DNA of 64,000 nt from Lytechinus pictus (lineage: Eukaryota > Echinodermata > Echinoidea > Temnopleuroida > Toxopneustidae), in assembly GCF_037042905.1 (NCBI RefSeq), contig NC_087245.1:6091501-6155500 (forward strand), read 5' to 3'. Below the pieces are notes generated by a model that saw only the letters and a program-made list of their open reading frames with translations, was not told the DNA's origin and did no database searches. A program made the position numbers and the translations under genes. This document shows positions 10,907-20,727 of this stretch, piece after piece; the stretch's first letter is position 1; the number at the start of each line of letters is the position of its first letter.

Positions 10907-13235
10907 CGGATGTGGCTTAGCATTATGACATGCGATTGTATGGATTTCTTACAGTCTTTTAAAGGAAAATAACTAGAGTTTAAAGTATTGAAAATAATAC
11001 TATTTATTGCTGATGTTGATGATACAGTGTGATAATGATTATACATTAAATATAAATACCTCCACCTTGCACCAAGCAGTTCTGTTTATACATTTACGCC
11101 TTGAAACGGGTTGGTTTTTGGAATTCACTTTGCATGAATTGAATGCCGATGCTTGGTGGAAATGTGAGCTTCACATTTCGAGGAAACATGGTACACGTAA
11201 AAGTGGACTTACCATGCACATAATAGTCGGATGTAATTTCAAACTAGCTTGGAATCCCCAAATTAGTTTAGATTGAAGTCAAGTGGTCAACGAGCAGTTT
11301 GTTATAATATTATAGGCCTCCCAATAAGAAACCTTTATGTAATAGGAGTCGTTTATGTGCGATGATTTTGTGTGGATTTTATTTTGTGTAAAAAAAAAAA
11401 AGTAGAAATGCTTAGGCCCTATTGGAATTGAATTTAATTACTGGTTGTTATATAGCGCTTTATATCAACCTCGAAGTCGAACTGCTCAAAGCGCTTCACA
11501 ATTGAACCTAGTTGCACCTCATGGTTCAAGGTATTTATCAAATAGGCCTATTTGGCTGGTCAATGATTTGAACTGAGATAATATCATTTTAAAAAGAATG
11601 ATAATTATGTAATTATGTAAATGGGCATGTGTGGGAAAGTCTGAAATCTTGTAGATGCACCATGCTGTCACCCCCCCCCCCCTTTGCTTTCGGGGGACAC
11701 AATACGGATGCCTTTAATGCAATGAGCCATGTAGGTAAACTGGCCAATCAAACGAAATTTACCGATTGCACAATCAGGAACCAGGTTACAAAAGTACATC
11801 TTCTTTTTTGGAATTGTACAGCGTGTGAAATATTTTGTTGGTGGCCCGTTGAGTATGAAAATGTTTCCAATGGGCTGGATGCAATAATTTGGCTCGATTA
11901 TTTCTGCAGTGATATGAGGTAAACTGAATACTGATATAATAATGATAATATATTTCAAAATAATACAAGTTATAGTCATTTGGAACAGATTATTTGAAGC
12001 TTAATCTGGTTTTGAAATATATTCTAAGTTGCGACACGCACATGTATGCAGATGATATTGCATCGCTGGTTGGGGTTGTACTGTAGGGAATTGGAAAATT
12101 AAAGTTAAAAATGAAACATAAGGAGCAGGACTACTGATTATTCCGTGAAGGCGGTTTTCAGATGTTTCGGGAAGCTGCTCCTTTCGTGTTAAGCTCATAA
12201 TTGAGTGATAAATTGAAAGGGAAAGCAGAGGGACAAACCCGTTTTGGTACGAGATACAGATTTAGGTGTTCTGCCCAGGCTTTTTTCTTGTTTTCTTTTG
12301 CAGAGCCGGCTCTTTGGATAAAATGGATTCAAGCTGACTACTGCGAGGCAAGGTAGGCTGGCAGGAAAGTTTGATGACAATCGGACCTACTATAGTATAA
12401 CCTAGAACGCTCCAAGTCTGGCTGCCAAAGAGTTTCCCTTTGGTTGGATCTAGTTCCTGACCAGATAGCCTAGAGTCCATGGTAATGGATGTCAATTGTG
12501 GCGTTAATACGCTCTTGTAATAAATAGAAATGAACTGGGTATAGCCTGAGAACTATGCTGCCGGAAATTACCCTAATTGGAGCAGTGGTCAACGTCTTCA
12601 TCTTCATATTAATAATTTACCGACAGGTGTGGATTTATAATACGTAGTCCAAGGAATAGAGGTTTTCTTCAGTAAAAAAAACTGGTGAACAAACATCTTA
12701 GCCTTCAAGGAACAGTATTGCAGCAGGGAAAACAATTTCATGTTTGAAACATCATGATACAGTGGGCTATCTTGAATAATGAGTCCATGATATGAGGATG
12801 AGTTCATTATGATTTCATTTTCAGACTTTTTATGAGGTCCTCCATATTGTTCACTTGGAAGGGATTGGAACTTGAACATATGAAGAAAGCCCTTTGCCTC
12901 TTTGTGCTTTTGCCAACAAGAATGTAACATATTGTTCAGGACAAATATATATATATGTGCATGTATAAATGTATAAGGCACTTCAATTTTATTCATTATC
13001 CTTTGAAGGACTACTCGTCGGATGTTATTTTAATTTTGAAATAAACAATTATTTCATGGATGTGGTGAAGATGATAAGACAAAAAGTCAGTCATGTTTTA
13101 CGTCGATATGTGAATACATAATCGAAAAATGAAACATCCCCGGTAAAATTCCAGTTTATGTTCACTGGTTCTTAGTTTAGCTGCATGAGGGGTGTAGCTC
13201 TATAAACGGAGTAGTTCTGACGGGAAGGGTTCATG
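10907..13235. other. E1 interior without recognised gene
   Basis: There are open frames of up to 130 codons (12604-12996, minus strand), but none has a recognisable domain or credible splice-site pairs. A poly-C run lies at 11671-11683 and a short AT microsatellite near 12946. Any 3' UTR of the 8770-10906 gene would begin here; no clear AATAAA follows the TAG closely. Confidence 0.4.
11440..11560 (-). repeat. Dispersed repeat with 'agcgctttatat' word
   Basis: This contains 'tagcgctttatatcaacctc' and 'ctcaaagcgcttcacaatt'. These words resemble the tail of the SINE at 3190-3565 read in reverse, so it is probably a fragment of a related SINE tail inside E1. Confidence 0.4.
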
Positions 13236-14075
13236 TTCAAATTGGTTTTAGTGCCTTCAATTATCATGGTTATACTCTATTGGTTATATGGGGTTATTCT
13301 GTGGATGTTACTCTAGTTTTCAGTTTCAGTTTTTATTTTATCTCATTTCCAACAGAACAGTTTTCAAAATCCATTATAACTCAGGAATGGTATGATGTCT
13401 GTTTGTTGGCATTAAGAGTGAGGTGACTAACTAAATGCTGTGGTTGGATTTTAATTGATCGATTGTCCACAATTGAATCATATGGGTGCATGGAGTTAAG
13501 TCATGCACTGTTATAATTATATGGCAAATGGGACAACAAGAAAGTGGCAGTACCTCAGTGCGGCATGCATTGTTGGTTTAGCTATGTTGGGATGCTAGTA
13601 CGTGTTAACTATATGGTCAAACTGATGGCTTTCGGCCATCTAATTGGTTTTAGTGCCTTCAGTTATCATGGTTATACCCCATTGGTTATATGGGGTTGTT
13701 CTGTGGATGTTACTCAAGTTTTCAGTTTCAGATTTTATCTTATCTCAGTTCCAACAGAACAGTACCGGTATATCAAATCAAAAATAAATACTAATAATGA
13801 AAAAATGAATAAAATAAAGTATGGTATGTACCGTATTTGTTGGAATTAAGTGTGAAGTGACTAGCTAAATGCCGTGTTTGGTTTTTATCGATCGATTGTC
13901 CACAATTGAATTATTTGTGTGCATAGGGTTAGATTATGCACTGTTATACATGTATGGCAAATGGGACAACAAGACAGAGGCAGTACCTCAGTGCGGCATG
14001 CATTGCTAGTTTAGCAATGTTGGGATGCCAGTATTTGTTAATTATATGGTCAAGCTGAAGGCGTTCAGCCACCAT
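13236..14075 (+). repeat. Two-copy direct repeat inside E1 (about 0.4 kb each)
   Basis: Segments such as 'ttggttttagtgccttca', 'ttccaacagaacagt', 'gatcgattgtccacaattga' and 'cagtgcggcatgcattg' occur once in about 13238-13640 and again in about 13640-14070, in the same order. The copies differ at many positions, so the duplication is older than the A and B end repeats, which are nearly identical between E1 and E2. Confidence 0.7.
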
Positions 14076-14835
14076 TGATAACTTATCAAAATTGGTGATG
14101 CAATGAATTTCAATTTTGAAGATTGCAATAGATTTGTATCAAAATCATGATACTTCAAATGGCATATTATCTTGTCTTCCTTCATATGTTTTGTTTAGTT
14201 TTGCGCATGGTAATCAGATTTTAATTGTGAATGAAGTTCTGACACGGTTATGTTTTAATGTATTTCTATTGGGAGATTTTTCCAACAGCTGAATACATTG
14301 AAGTGTTTTTCATGCTCTCATTATACTTGAGATGGATATTTGTTCATATACTTGAATTGGATTTTTCTATCTGGTTTTGGAATGCAATAAGTGAAATATT
14401 CAGGTGCAAAGTATTTGTCATTTCATGCTGGTTTAAAACGGGCTGGTATGTTGGTCAAGAATAGAAAACAGGTATACTGCGTATAAAATGATCACTCTTA
14501 TATCAGCCAGAATAGCTAGAGGCAAAGAATGCCAGCCTTCAGGTAACTGTGTCATGTAAGACAGCGACGTCAAGGCTGTACAAAGATTTTATACAAAGAT
14601 GATATATTTTAAATTCATTTAAAATTATTGGAGGGCTTGGAGGCCTACTTGACTACATATGCATGATAACTGATTTAGCTTGGCCAGCTAATGCAAAACT
14701 AGACTAAATTATGAACGAAGGCTTAAAAAATGAATGAAGTGTTTGGCGGCCGATCATATATATAAAATATATTCTCGTTTGGCGGTAATTTGTCAAATTA
14801 TGCCGCCTAAACACTGTTGTCATAAGATATATTGG

Positions 14836-15665
14836 CATGGCATATGTTCTTTAATCCACAATGGTCACTTTTGCAAGGTGTTTAAAGCAGTGAATTATAT
14901 TTTCGCCTCTAGTTATTAGATTTTCCACTTTGATGCCATGTACGTTGATTAATATTTCATATTGAATCGGGTCCTCATTCGGTACCTAGACGAAGGGGAT
15001 TTATTTATAACTTTACATAGTACTTTAAGAACGCAATTGTAGATTTGAATGTAAGGGTGTCACGCTCGAACTTTCAGTTTAGGCCTCACCTGATCTCATA
15101 GGCGGGGAGGCTGGTATTCTGTATACATTTATATTTTATGTAAGGGTGTCACGCTCGAACTTTCAGTTTAGGCCTCACCTGATCTCATAGGCGGGGAGGC
15201 TGGTATTCTGTATACATTTATATTTTTCGTGAAATTTAGGCCTCACCCAAGTTCTCATGCGGGAAGGCTGGTATATATATATATATGTATATTATATGAT
15301 ATAAGTATGACATCTGTAATCCACCGATTTGCCGGTAGCTCATAAATGTAGTTCATAGCTGTGCTGGTATTCCTGTCCGGCTAGCAGAGAACCAGTGGGA
15401 AAGCAGCCGCGAAATTTAACGTTGAATTTTCTGGGAGGGGGGCCTTCTAGCCGGGGGTTTAACCCCCCTTCGGGGAGCTAATTCGAGGCTATCGGTTGGT
15501 TTCAGATATACATGAATGTAAGTCTCTAATCAGAGGTATTCATATCTATGTTTTATACTTATGTGATTGTGACACCAATTTCGGGAAGCGTTCATCTCTA
15601 TTGAATAAAGCCACGACATAATCGCATATTATTTTGTTTTGTCATTTTGTTTGCCGAGAATAATG
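14836..15665 (+). repeat. B repeat, copy 1 (right end of E1)
   Basis: This 830-bp block, counting the ATAATG junction, recurs at 16409-17238 almost without change; the one difference I noted is 'gtcattttg' versus 'gtcatttcg'. In order it holds a run of about 87-bp tandem repeats, a TATA-rich stretch (15270-15300), a GC hairpin (about 15450-15475, 'ccgggggtttaacccccc'), and AATAAA at 15604. The order of enhancer-like repeats, TATA and poly(A) signal resembles an LTR or a terminal regulatory module. It lacks TG...CA ends. Confidence 0.8.
15051..15290 (+). repeat. About 87-bp tandem repeats in B (2 full copies plus 1 partial)
   Basis: The unit starts 'tgtaagggtgtcacgctcga', continues with 'aggcctcacctgatctcatag' and 'ggcggggaggctggtattct', and repeats at 15052 and 15139. 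A third, diverged partial unit begins near 15228. The same array is in the second B copy (about 16625-16860). Confidence 0.85.
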
Positions 15666-15947
15666 TATTTTAAAGACGACTCGGCGATTTAAAATGATTT
15701 ATTAGTCGGTGAACAATGCCAGGTCATGAAGGTATTTGTAATTTGGAATGGCGCGGTTGACGAGGTGATACGTCACAATGGCGCGCCAGCCTGTTTGGTT
15801 TATGCCCACAATGACAATAATTTGTACTGGGCGCAAGGAGCGCGCATGTTTTGGCGCGCGCGCCTAGGTGTGAAGGCGCGAAAAATCCTTCATTTTAGTC
15901 TTGGCTTTCAACGGAGATGAACGTCCAAAATATTCGCTTGTAATTTT
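15666..15947 (+). repeat. A repeat, copy 2 (left end of E2)
   Basis: This matches 8379-8660 over its full length. Beyond 15947 the two diverge at once ('taatttttctta' versus 'taattttcccac'). Confidence 0.85.
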
Positions 15948-17232
15948 CCCACCTCCTCCCCAACAACCACCCATGTAAACGGTACGTTTGGGTCAAACGA
16001 TGTTGGAATATTGTTTAAACACATGCGTTGGAGAAGGTCGAGAATGAAGATACGCTATACGTATCATTCAGAGTTGATTTGTGTTTTATTGGAATGTACA
16101 GCTCGTTCAGGATGGAATAACGGGATGTAGAACTGTCGATAATGGACATTTGAATTAGTTTACTTACATGAATATAATATTGATTTATATAACGAAACAC
16201 GAATTCAAATCCGGAGGCAGTTTGCCTGGTCGCACACCAAAACAATACCAAGATCGTCGTGCATTTAGAAATGTGGGCCGTAAGGGAATTTTATCCTTCT
16301 GATCTATTTTGGACTGTGGTCAGGTGGGTTTTCGCCCTTACCCGTTTTTGTGGCTGGGTGTTCGTTATATATTGGTAATTCACATGAATTGTATTGTCAT
16401 ATTATTGTCATGGCATATGTTCTTTAATCCACAATGGTCACTTTTGCAAGGTGTTTAAAGCAGTGAATTATATTTTCGCCTCTAGTTATTAGATTTTCCA
16501 CTTTGATGCCATGTACGTTGATTAATATTTCATATTGAATCGGGTCCTCATTCGGTACCTAGACGAAGGGGATTTATTTATAACTTTACATAGTACTTTA
16601 AGAACGCAATTGTAGATTTGAATGTAAGGGTGTCACGCTCGAACTTTCAGTTTAGGCCTCACCTGATCTCATAGGCGGGGAGGCTGGTATTCTGTATACA
16701 TTTATATTTTATGTAAGGGTGTCACGCTCGAACTTTCAGTTTAGGCCTCACCTGATCTCATAGGCGGGGAGGCTGGTATTCTGTATACATTTATATTTTT
16801 CGTGAAATTTAGGCCTCACCCAAGTTCTCATGCGGGAAGGCTGGTATATATATATATATGTATATTATATGATATAAGTATGACATCTGTAATCCACCGA
16901 TTTGCCGGTAGCTCATAAATGTAGTTCATAGCTGTGCTGGTATTCCTGTCCGGCTAGCAGAGAACCAGTGGGAAAGCAGCCGCGAAATTTAACGTTGAAT
17001 TTTCTGGGAGGGGGGCCTTCTAGCCGGGGGTTTAACCCCCCTTCGGGGAGCTAATTCGAGGCTATCGGTTGGTTTCAGATATACATGAATGTAAGTCTCT
17101 AATCAGAGGTATTCATATCTATGTTTTATACTTATGTGATTGTGACACCAATTTCGGGAAGCGTTCATCTCTATTGAATAAAGCCACGACATAATCGCAT
17201 ATTATTTTGTTTTGTCATTTCGTTTGCCGAGA
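15666..17232 (+). mobile_element. E2: 1.57-kb short sister element (A-Y-B)
   Basis: E2 abuts E1 and shares its A and B ends, but its 461-bp interior (15948-16408) is unrelated by eye to that of E1. It is bounded by ATAATG at 15660-15665 and 17233-17238. It holds no open frame of note and is likely a non-autonomous member or deletion derivative with a different filler. Confidence 0.75.
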
Positions 17233-17238
17233 ATAATG
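16409..17238 (+). repeat. B repeat, copy 2 (right end of E2)
   Basis: This matches 14836-15665, including the tandem array and AATAAA. The final ATAATG (17233-17238) is followed by the resumed LINE-A ORF2. Confidence 0.85.
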
Positions 17239-20182
17239 ATATAAGTAGCTTTCAATCTCCATTTAATGTAAACAATGCAAACAATGTTTCCAGTAAATAT
17301 ATATTTTCTGATGATTTTATCCCTAAGTATCATTCTACTTGTGACAACTTTTCTTTATTACATGTTAATTCCAGAAGTCTTGTTCGTAATTTTGACGACT
17401 TACAGCTTCTTCTGAAATCTCTAGATTATAAATTTACCGCTGTCGGGATTTCTGAAACATGGTTTCGTGATAATATTTCAATTGATATGTATAATATTGA
17501 TGGATATTCCCTTGTTCACACTGATAGAGTTGGTAGAAATGGAGGAGGAGTAGCATTGTATATAAGAGATGGCATTGATTATAACTTGTGCAATATGATA
17601 TCATTAAGTAAAGATCACTGTGATACTGTTTTTGTAGAAATTAATCAACCAAAAAAGAAATCTCTTGTAGTTGGTTGCATTTACAGAGTACCCAATACTG
17701 ATATAACTTTATTCAACGAAACACTTTCAAATATTCTTACTGACATTAACTACTCAAAAAAGGACATTTATCTATTAGGTGATTTCAATATTAACTTAAT
17801 CAATTATAACATTGACAACAAGACAAATGAATTCTTAAATACTCTTTTTTCATGTGGCTTTTTTCCATCTATTAACAAACCTACACGTGTGACAAGGCAC
17901 TCTGCTACGTTAATAGATAACATTTTTACTAACTGTATTGATATGAACAATAAGTATGGTATAATTTATTCTGATCTTTCGGATCACTTTCCAATTTTTC
18001 ATATTACTGACACCAAGTCTATTCCAATTCATTTGCATCATTGTAAGTCACGTATTATAACTGAAGAAAAAATATTGACATTTCAGAGAAAGCTTCTATC
18101 AATCGACTGGTCTCCAATTTATAGTAATTCAGATGTTAATGTCTCATATGACCTATTTATTCACAAACTCACTTCCCTATACTCTGAATGTTTTCCTTTA
18201 ACCAAAATAAAAATAAAAAAGTATAATAAACCTTGGATTACTCATGGTATCATGAAATCTATCAAAAGAAAACATAGACTTTATTGTTGCTATATCAAAA
18301 AAAGAGACTCTCAAAGTCGAAATAAGTATATTGAGTATAAAAATACATTAACCTGTACTATTCGTCAGTGTAAAAAAATCTTTTATGAAAACCTATTTAG
18401 CAAAACAAAAGGCGATATGAAAAAAACCTGGTCTGAAATAAATAATATATTAGGTAAAAAGAAAGACTCACTTCCATCTCATATGTATTTTAACCAAGAA
18501 AAGATTTTTAGTAAAACATCAATCAGTGAAGCTTTTAACAAGTATTTTGTTAATGTTGGTAAAACTACGCAAGAAAAGATTCCCAATCCCGTCTCTCATT
18601 TCACTGACTATTTATCAAACCCTGTACCTTCTTCTTTATTCTTTAATCCCACTTCTAATACTGAAATAATTAATGTTCTGTCGTCCATGAAAACATCTGC
18701 TTCACCAGGTCCTGACTCTATTGCTGGTCGTGTTATAAAGAAGTGTATTCATTCCATTTTAAACCCTCTTTGTTATATCTTAAATGAATCTTTATCACAA
18801 GGAATAGTGCCAGATAAGCTTAAGACTGCTTTAGTTGTTCCCATCTTTAAAAGGGGTGATCGACATGACATTGTAAACTACCGTCCAATTGCTTTATTAC
18901 CATTCTTTTCCAAGTTATTGGAAAAGTTAGTATATACCAGGTTGTACAAATTTCTAACAGTTAATCATGTTTTAATACCACAACAATTTGGATTTAGGAA
19001 GAACTTTTCTACTGACCTTGGTGTCCTAAATTTATTTAACATAATTTCAAAAGAAATAGATGATGGTAATTTTTGCCTTGGTGTCTTTATGGATCTGTCT
19101 AAGGCTTTTGACACCATTGATCACCACATATTGTTAAAAAAATTAGAATATTATGGAGTTCGAGGAATTCCCCTTCAGTGGTTTCTTAATTATTTATTTA
19201 ATAGAAACCAACATGTGGTGATTGATGGTGTCAAATCTCAACACAGAGACATATCTTGTGGAATTCCTCAGGGCTCTGTGTTGGGCCCCCTCCTGTTTCT
19301 TGTTTACATTAATGATATAATTAATAGCTCCCCAATTCTAAACTTTTCATTGTTTGCTGATGACACAACAGTCACATTATCTCATAAAAAAATAAATAAT
19401 CTTGTCTCATCAGCAAACAATGAATTAAGAAAATTAAATGATTGGTTCGTTTGCAACAAACTGTTTTTAAATTTAGACAAAACAAAGTATATCATTTTTC
19501 GAACTCGAGGCAGGAGGGACCCTCCTCATTCTCTAAATATTTTTCTTGGTGTACATAATATAAAACAAGTAAAACATTTTCAATTTTTAGGAGTAATTTT
19601 TAATGAACACCTCTCTTGGAAACCACATCTCAATTCAATCTGTACCAAAGTTTCAAGATCTATTGGAGTTATTTCTAAAATTAGACATTTTGTTCCCCAT
19701 TCAATTTTAATTACTCTTTATAACAGTATCATACTTCCTCACTTAAATTATTGTAACATTGTATGGGGTCATACATTCAAAACACACTTGGATAAATTGA
19801 CAATTTTACAAAAGAAAGCAATAAGACTTATCTCAAATGCTCCTTTTAGTAGTCATACAAAGCCTTTGCTTTTACAATCAAATTTATTAACTTTAAAAGA
19901 TATGATATCATTAAATTCACTAGTTTTTATGTACAAGCTTAATGCCAAAATCTTACCACCTCTCTACAGTGACATTTTTGTTTCAAATTCTCAAATCCAT
20001 TCTTACTTTACCCGTCACACAAATGCCTACGCCCTCCACACGTTCGAACATCAATTGCTTTTAATTCATTTAAGACTTACTTCCCCAAACTATGGAATGA
20101 AATTCCAAATGATATAAAAAATAGTTCTACTTTATCAAGATTTAGATCTTTATGCAGGAAAATGTTATTTTCCGTTTATTGA
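17239..20182 (+). pseudogene. LINE-A ORF2, endonuclease-reverse transcriptase
   Basis: This encodes the enzyme that nicks target DNA and copies the LINE RNA. The AP-like endonuclease comes first: 'LHVNSRSL', 'ISETW', 'RNGGGVALYIRD', 'LLGDFNIN', 'SDHFPIF' (17360-18005). The reverse transcriptase follows: 'NYRPIALLPFFSKLLEK', 'FMDLSKAFDTIDH', 'GIPQGSVLGPLLFLVYIND', and the catalytic FADD in 'FSLFADDTTVT' (about 18880-19380). The frame stays open to a stop at 20117. However, the usual C-terminal motif ('KLWNEIPNDIK') is in the +1 frame, which continues to a stop at 20180-20182. A single-base indel near 20040-20050 therefore truncates the end. With 8141-8378, the open part is 1,038 residues, a normal CR1/L2 length. 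Confidence 0.9.
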
Positions 20183-20362
20183 TCGAATGCATGTGATCTC
20201 ACATCTTACATTAGTGCTTCACCCCCCCCCCCCTTTTTTTTTTACCTCATTCTTCTTTTTTTTTTCTTTTTTTTTTTGGCTGCAGGAGTGTTTCTTTTAA
20301 TTTTGATCTAGGATTTTTACTCTTTAATTTTGTCATTTGTAATGTATTAATGTATCGTGGTG

Positions 20363-20513
20363 ACCCCTTTTATAAGCATTGCTTCTCCGGGGTCTCCGAA
20401 CCATCTATTTGTTGTTGTTTTTCTGATACTTTGTTAATACTGTATATTGTACTGTTTTTATCCTTTTGATGGTTGACTAAATAATTGAATTGAATTGAAT
20501 TTAATTGAATTGT
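20363..20513 (+). repeat. LINE-A 3' hairpin and ATTGA tail
   Basis: 'gaccccttttataagcattg' followed by 'cttctccggggtc' forms a stem-loop. The tail 'attgaattgaattgaat' ends at about 20513, directly before exon sequence of the AIG1/ADTRP-like gene. LINE reverse transcriptases of this group recognise such 3' hairpins. Confidence 0.75.
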
Positions 20514-20727
20514 GTCGGGGGGGATATTACGCGTTCCTTTAATCCTTGTGGCTACCACGGTTGATTGATATTTACCATGAAAGACATTGATGCACCATTC
20601 TCCAAGAAAGTAGACTGGAAGGGGTGCGGTTGCACATAAAACAATGAAGAAAATAAACTTAATTCCAGAGAGAACCCGAAGGATAGGATACACCCAGATA
20701 TTAACACCGTATCCCAACCAAAATATC
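20370..20727 (-). CDS. AIG1/ADTRP-like gene, last exon fused to antisense LINE tail
   Basis: The acceptor 'cttgcag' precedes G|ATA (phase 1). The family C-terminus ('YGVNIWVYPILRV', 'FIFFIVLCATAPLPVYFLGE') ends at about 20560. A short tail follows, ending near 'NIPPDT' at about 20516. From there the frame reads through the reverse complement of the LINE-A tail and 3' UTR for about 48 codons before a TAA at 20370-20372. The last stretch is therefore not conserved protein. The native stop is not visible. Confidence 0.8.

Larger units (their letters stand above)
8379..15659 (+). mobile_element. E1: 7.28-kb gene-bearing insertion element (A-cargo-B)
   Basis: E1 starts TATTTTAAAGACGACTCGGC after ATAATG (8373-8378) and ends GTTTGCCGAGA before ATAATG (15660-15665). 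Its first 282 bp (A) and last 824 bp (B) recur at the ends of E2, which follows directly. The interior, 8661-14835, is unique to E1. It carries the exon series listed at 8770-10906 and a diverged 2-copy direct repeat at 13236-14075. No reverse transcriptase, transposase, tyrosine recombinase or long inverted repeat is visible. The A-X-B-A-Y-B layout recalls the split direct repeats of Ngaro/PAT-type tyrosine-recombinase elements. Two insertions of one family at a single site would also explain it. The class is unassigned. Confidence 0.75.
6287..20513 (+). mobile_element. LINE-A: CR1/L2-type non-LTR retrotransposon, interrupted
   Basis: The order is: a probable 5' UTR (about 6290-6852), ORF1 (6853-7903, with a SINE inside), ORF2 beginning at 8141 and continuing at 17239 after the E1/E2 insertion, and a 3' UTR. 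The 3' UTR has a GACCCC...GGGGTC hairpin (20363-20396) and an ATTGA-type microsatellite tail (20486-20513). An endonuclease followed by a reverse transcriptase, a 3' hairpin and a short-repeat tail are typical of the CR1/L2/Jockey group. Without the insertions the element is about 5.1 kb. ORF2 is almost fully open, so the element is young. It lies head to tail against the last exon of the AIG1/ADTRP-like gene. The 5' boundary is approximate; no target duplication was found. Confidence 0.8.

Noticed and set aside
12604-12996. 130-codon minus-strand open frame in E1
   Set aside because: No recognisable motif; its composition looks like random AT-rich sequence.
8379-17232. E1/E2 as an LTR retrotransposon with B as LTRs
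   Set aside because: The left edges of the two B copies have unrelated flanks, there is no TG...CA or primer-binding site, and the ATAATG junctions fit A...B units better.
8379-17232. E1/E2 ends as terminal inverted repeats (shared CTCGGC word)
   Set aside because: Only about six bases match near the ends and at different offsets; this is not a convincing inverted repeat.
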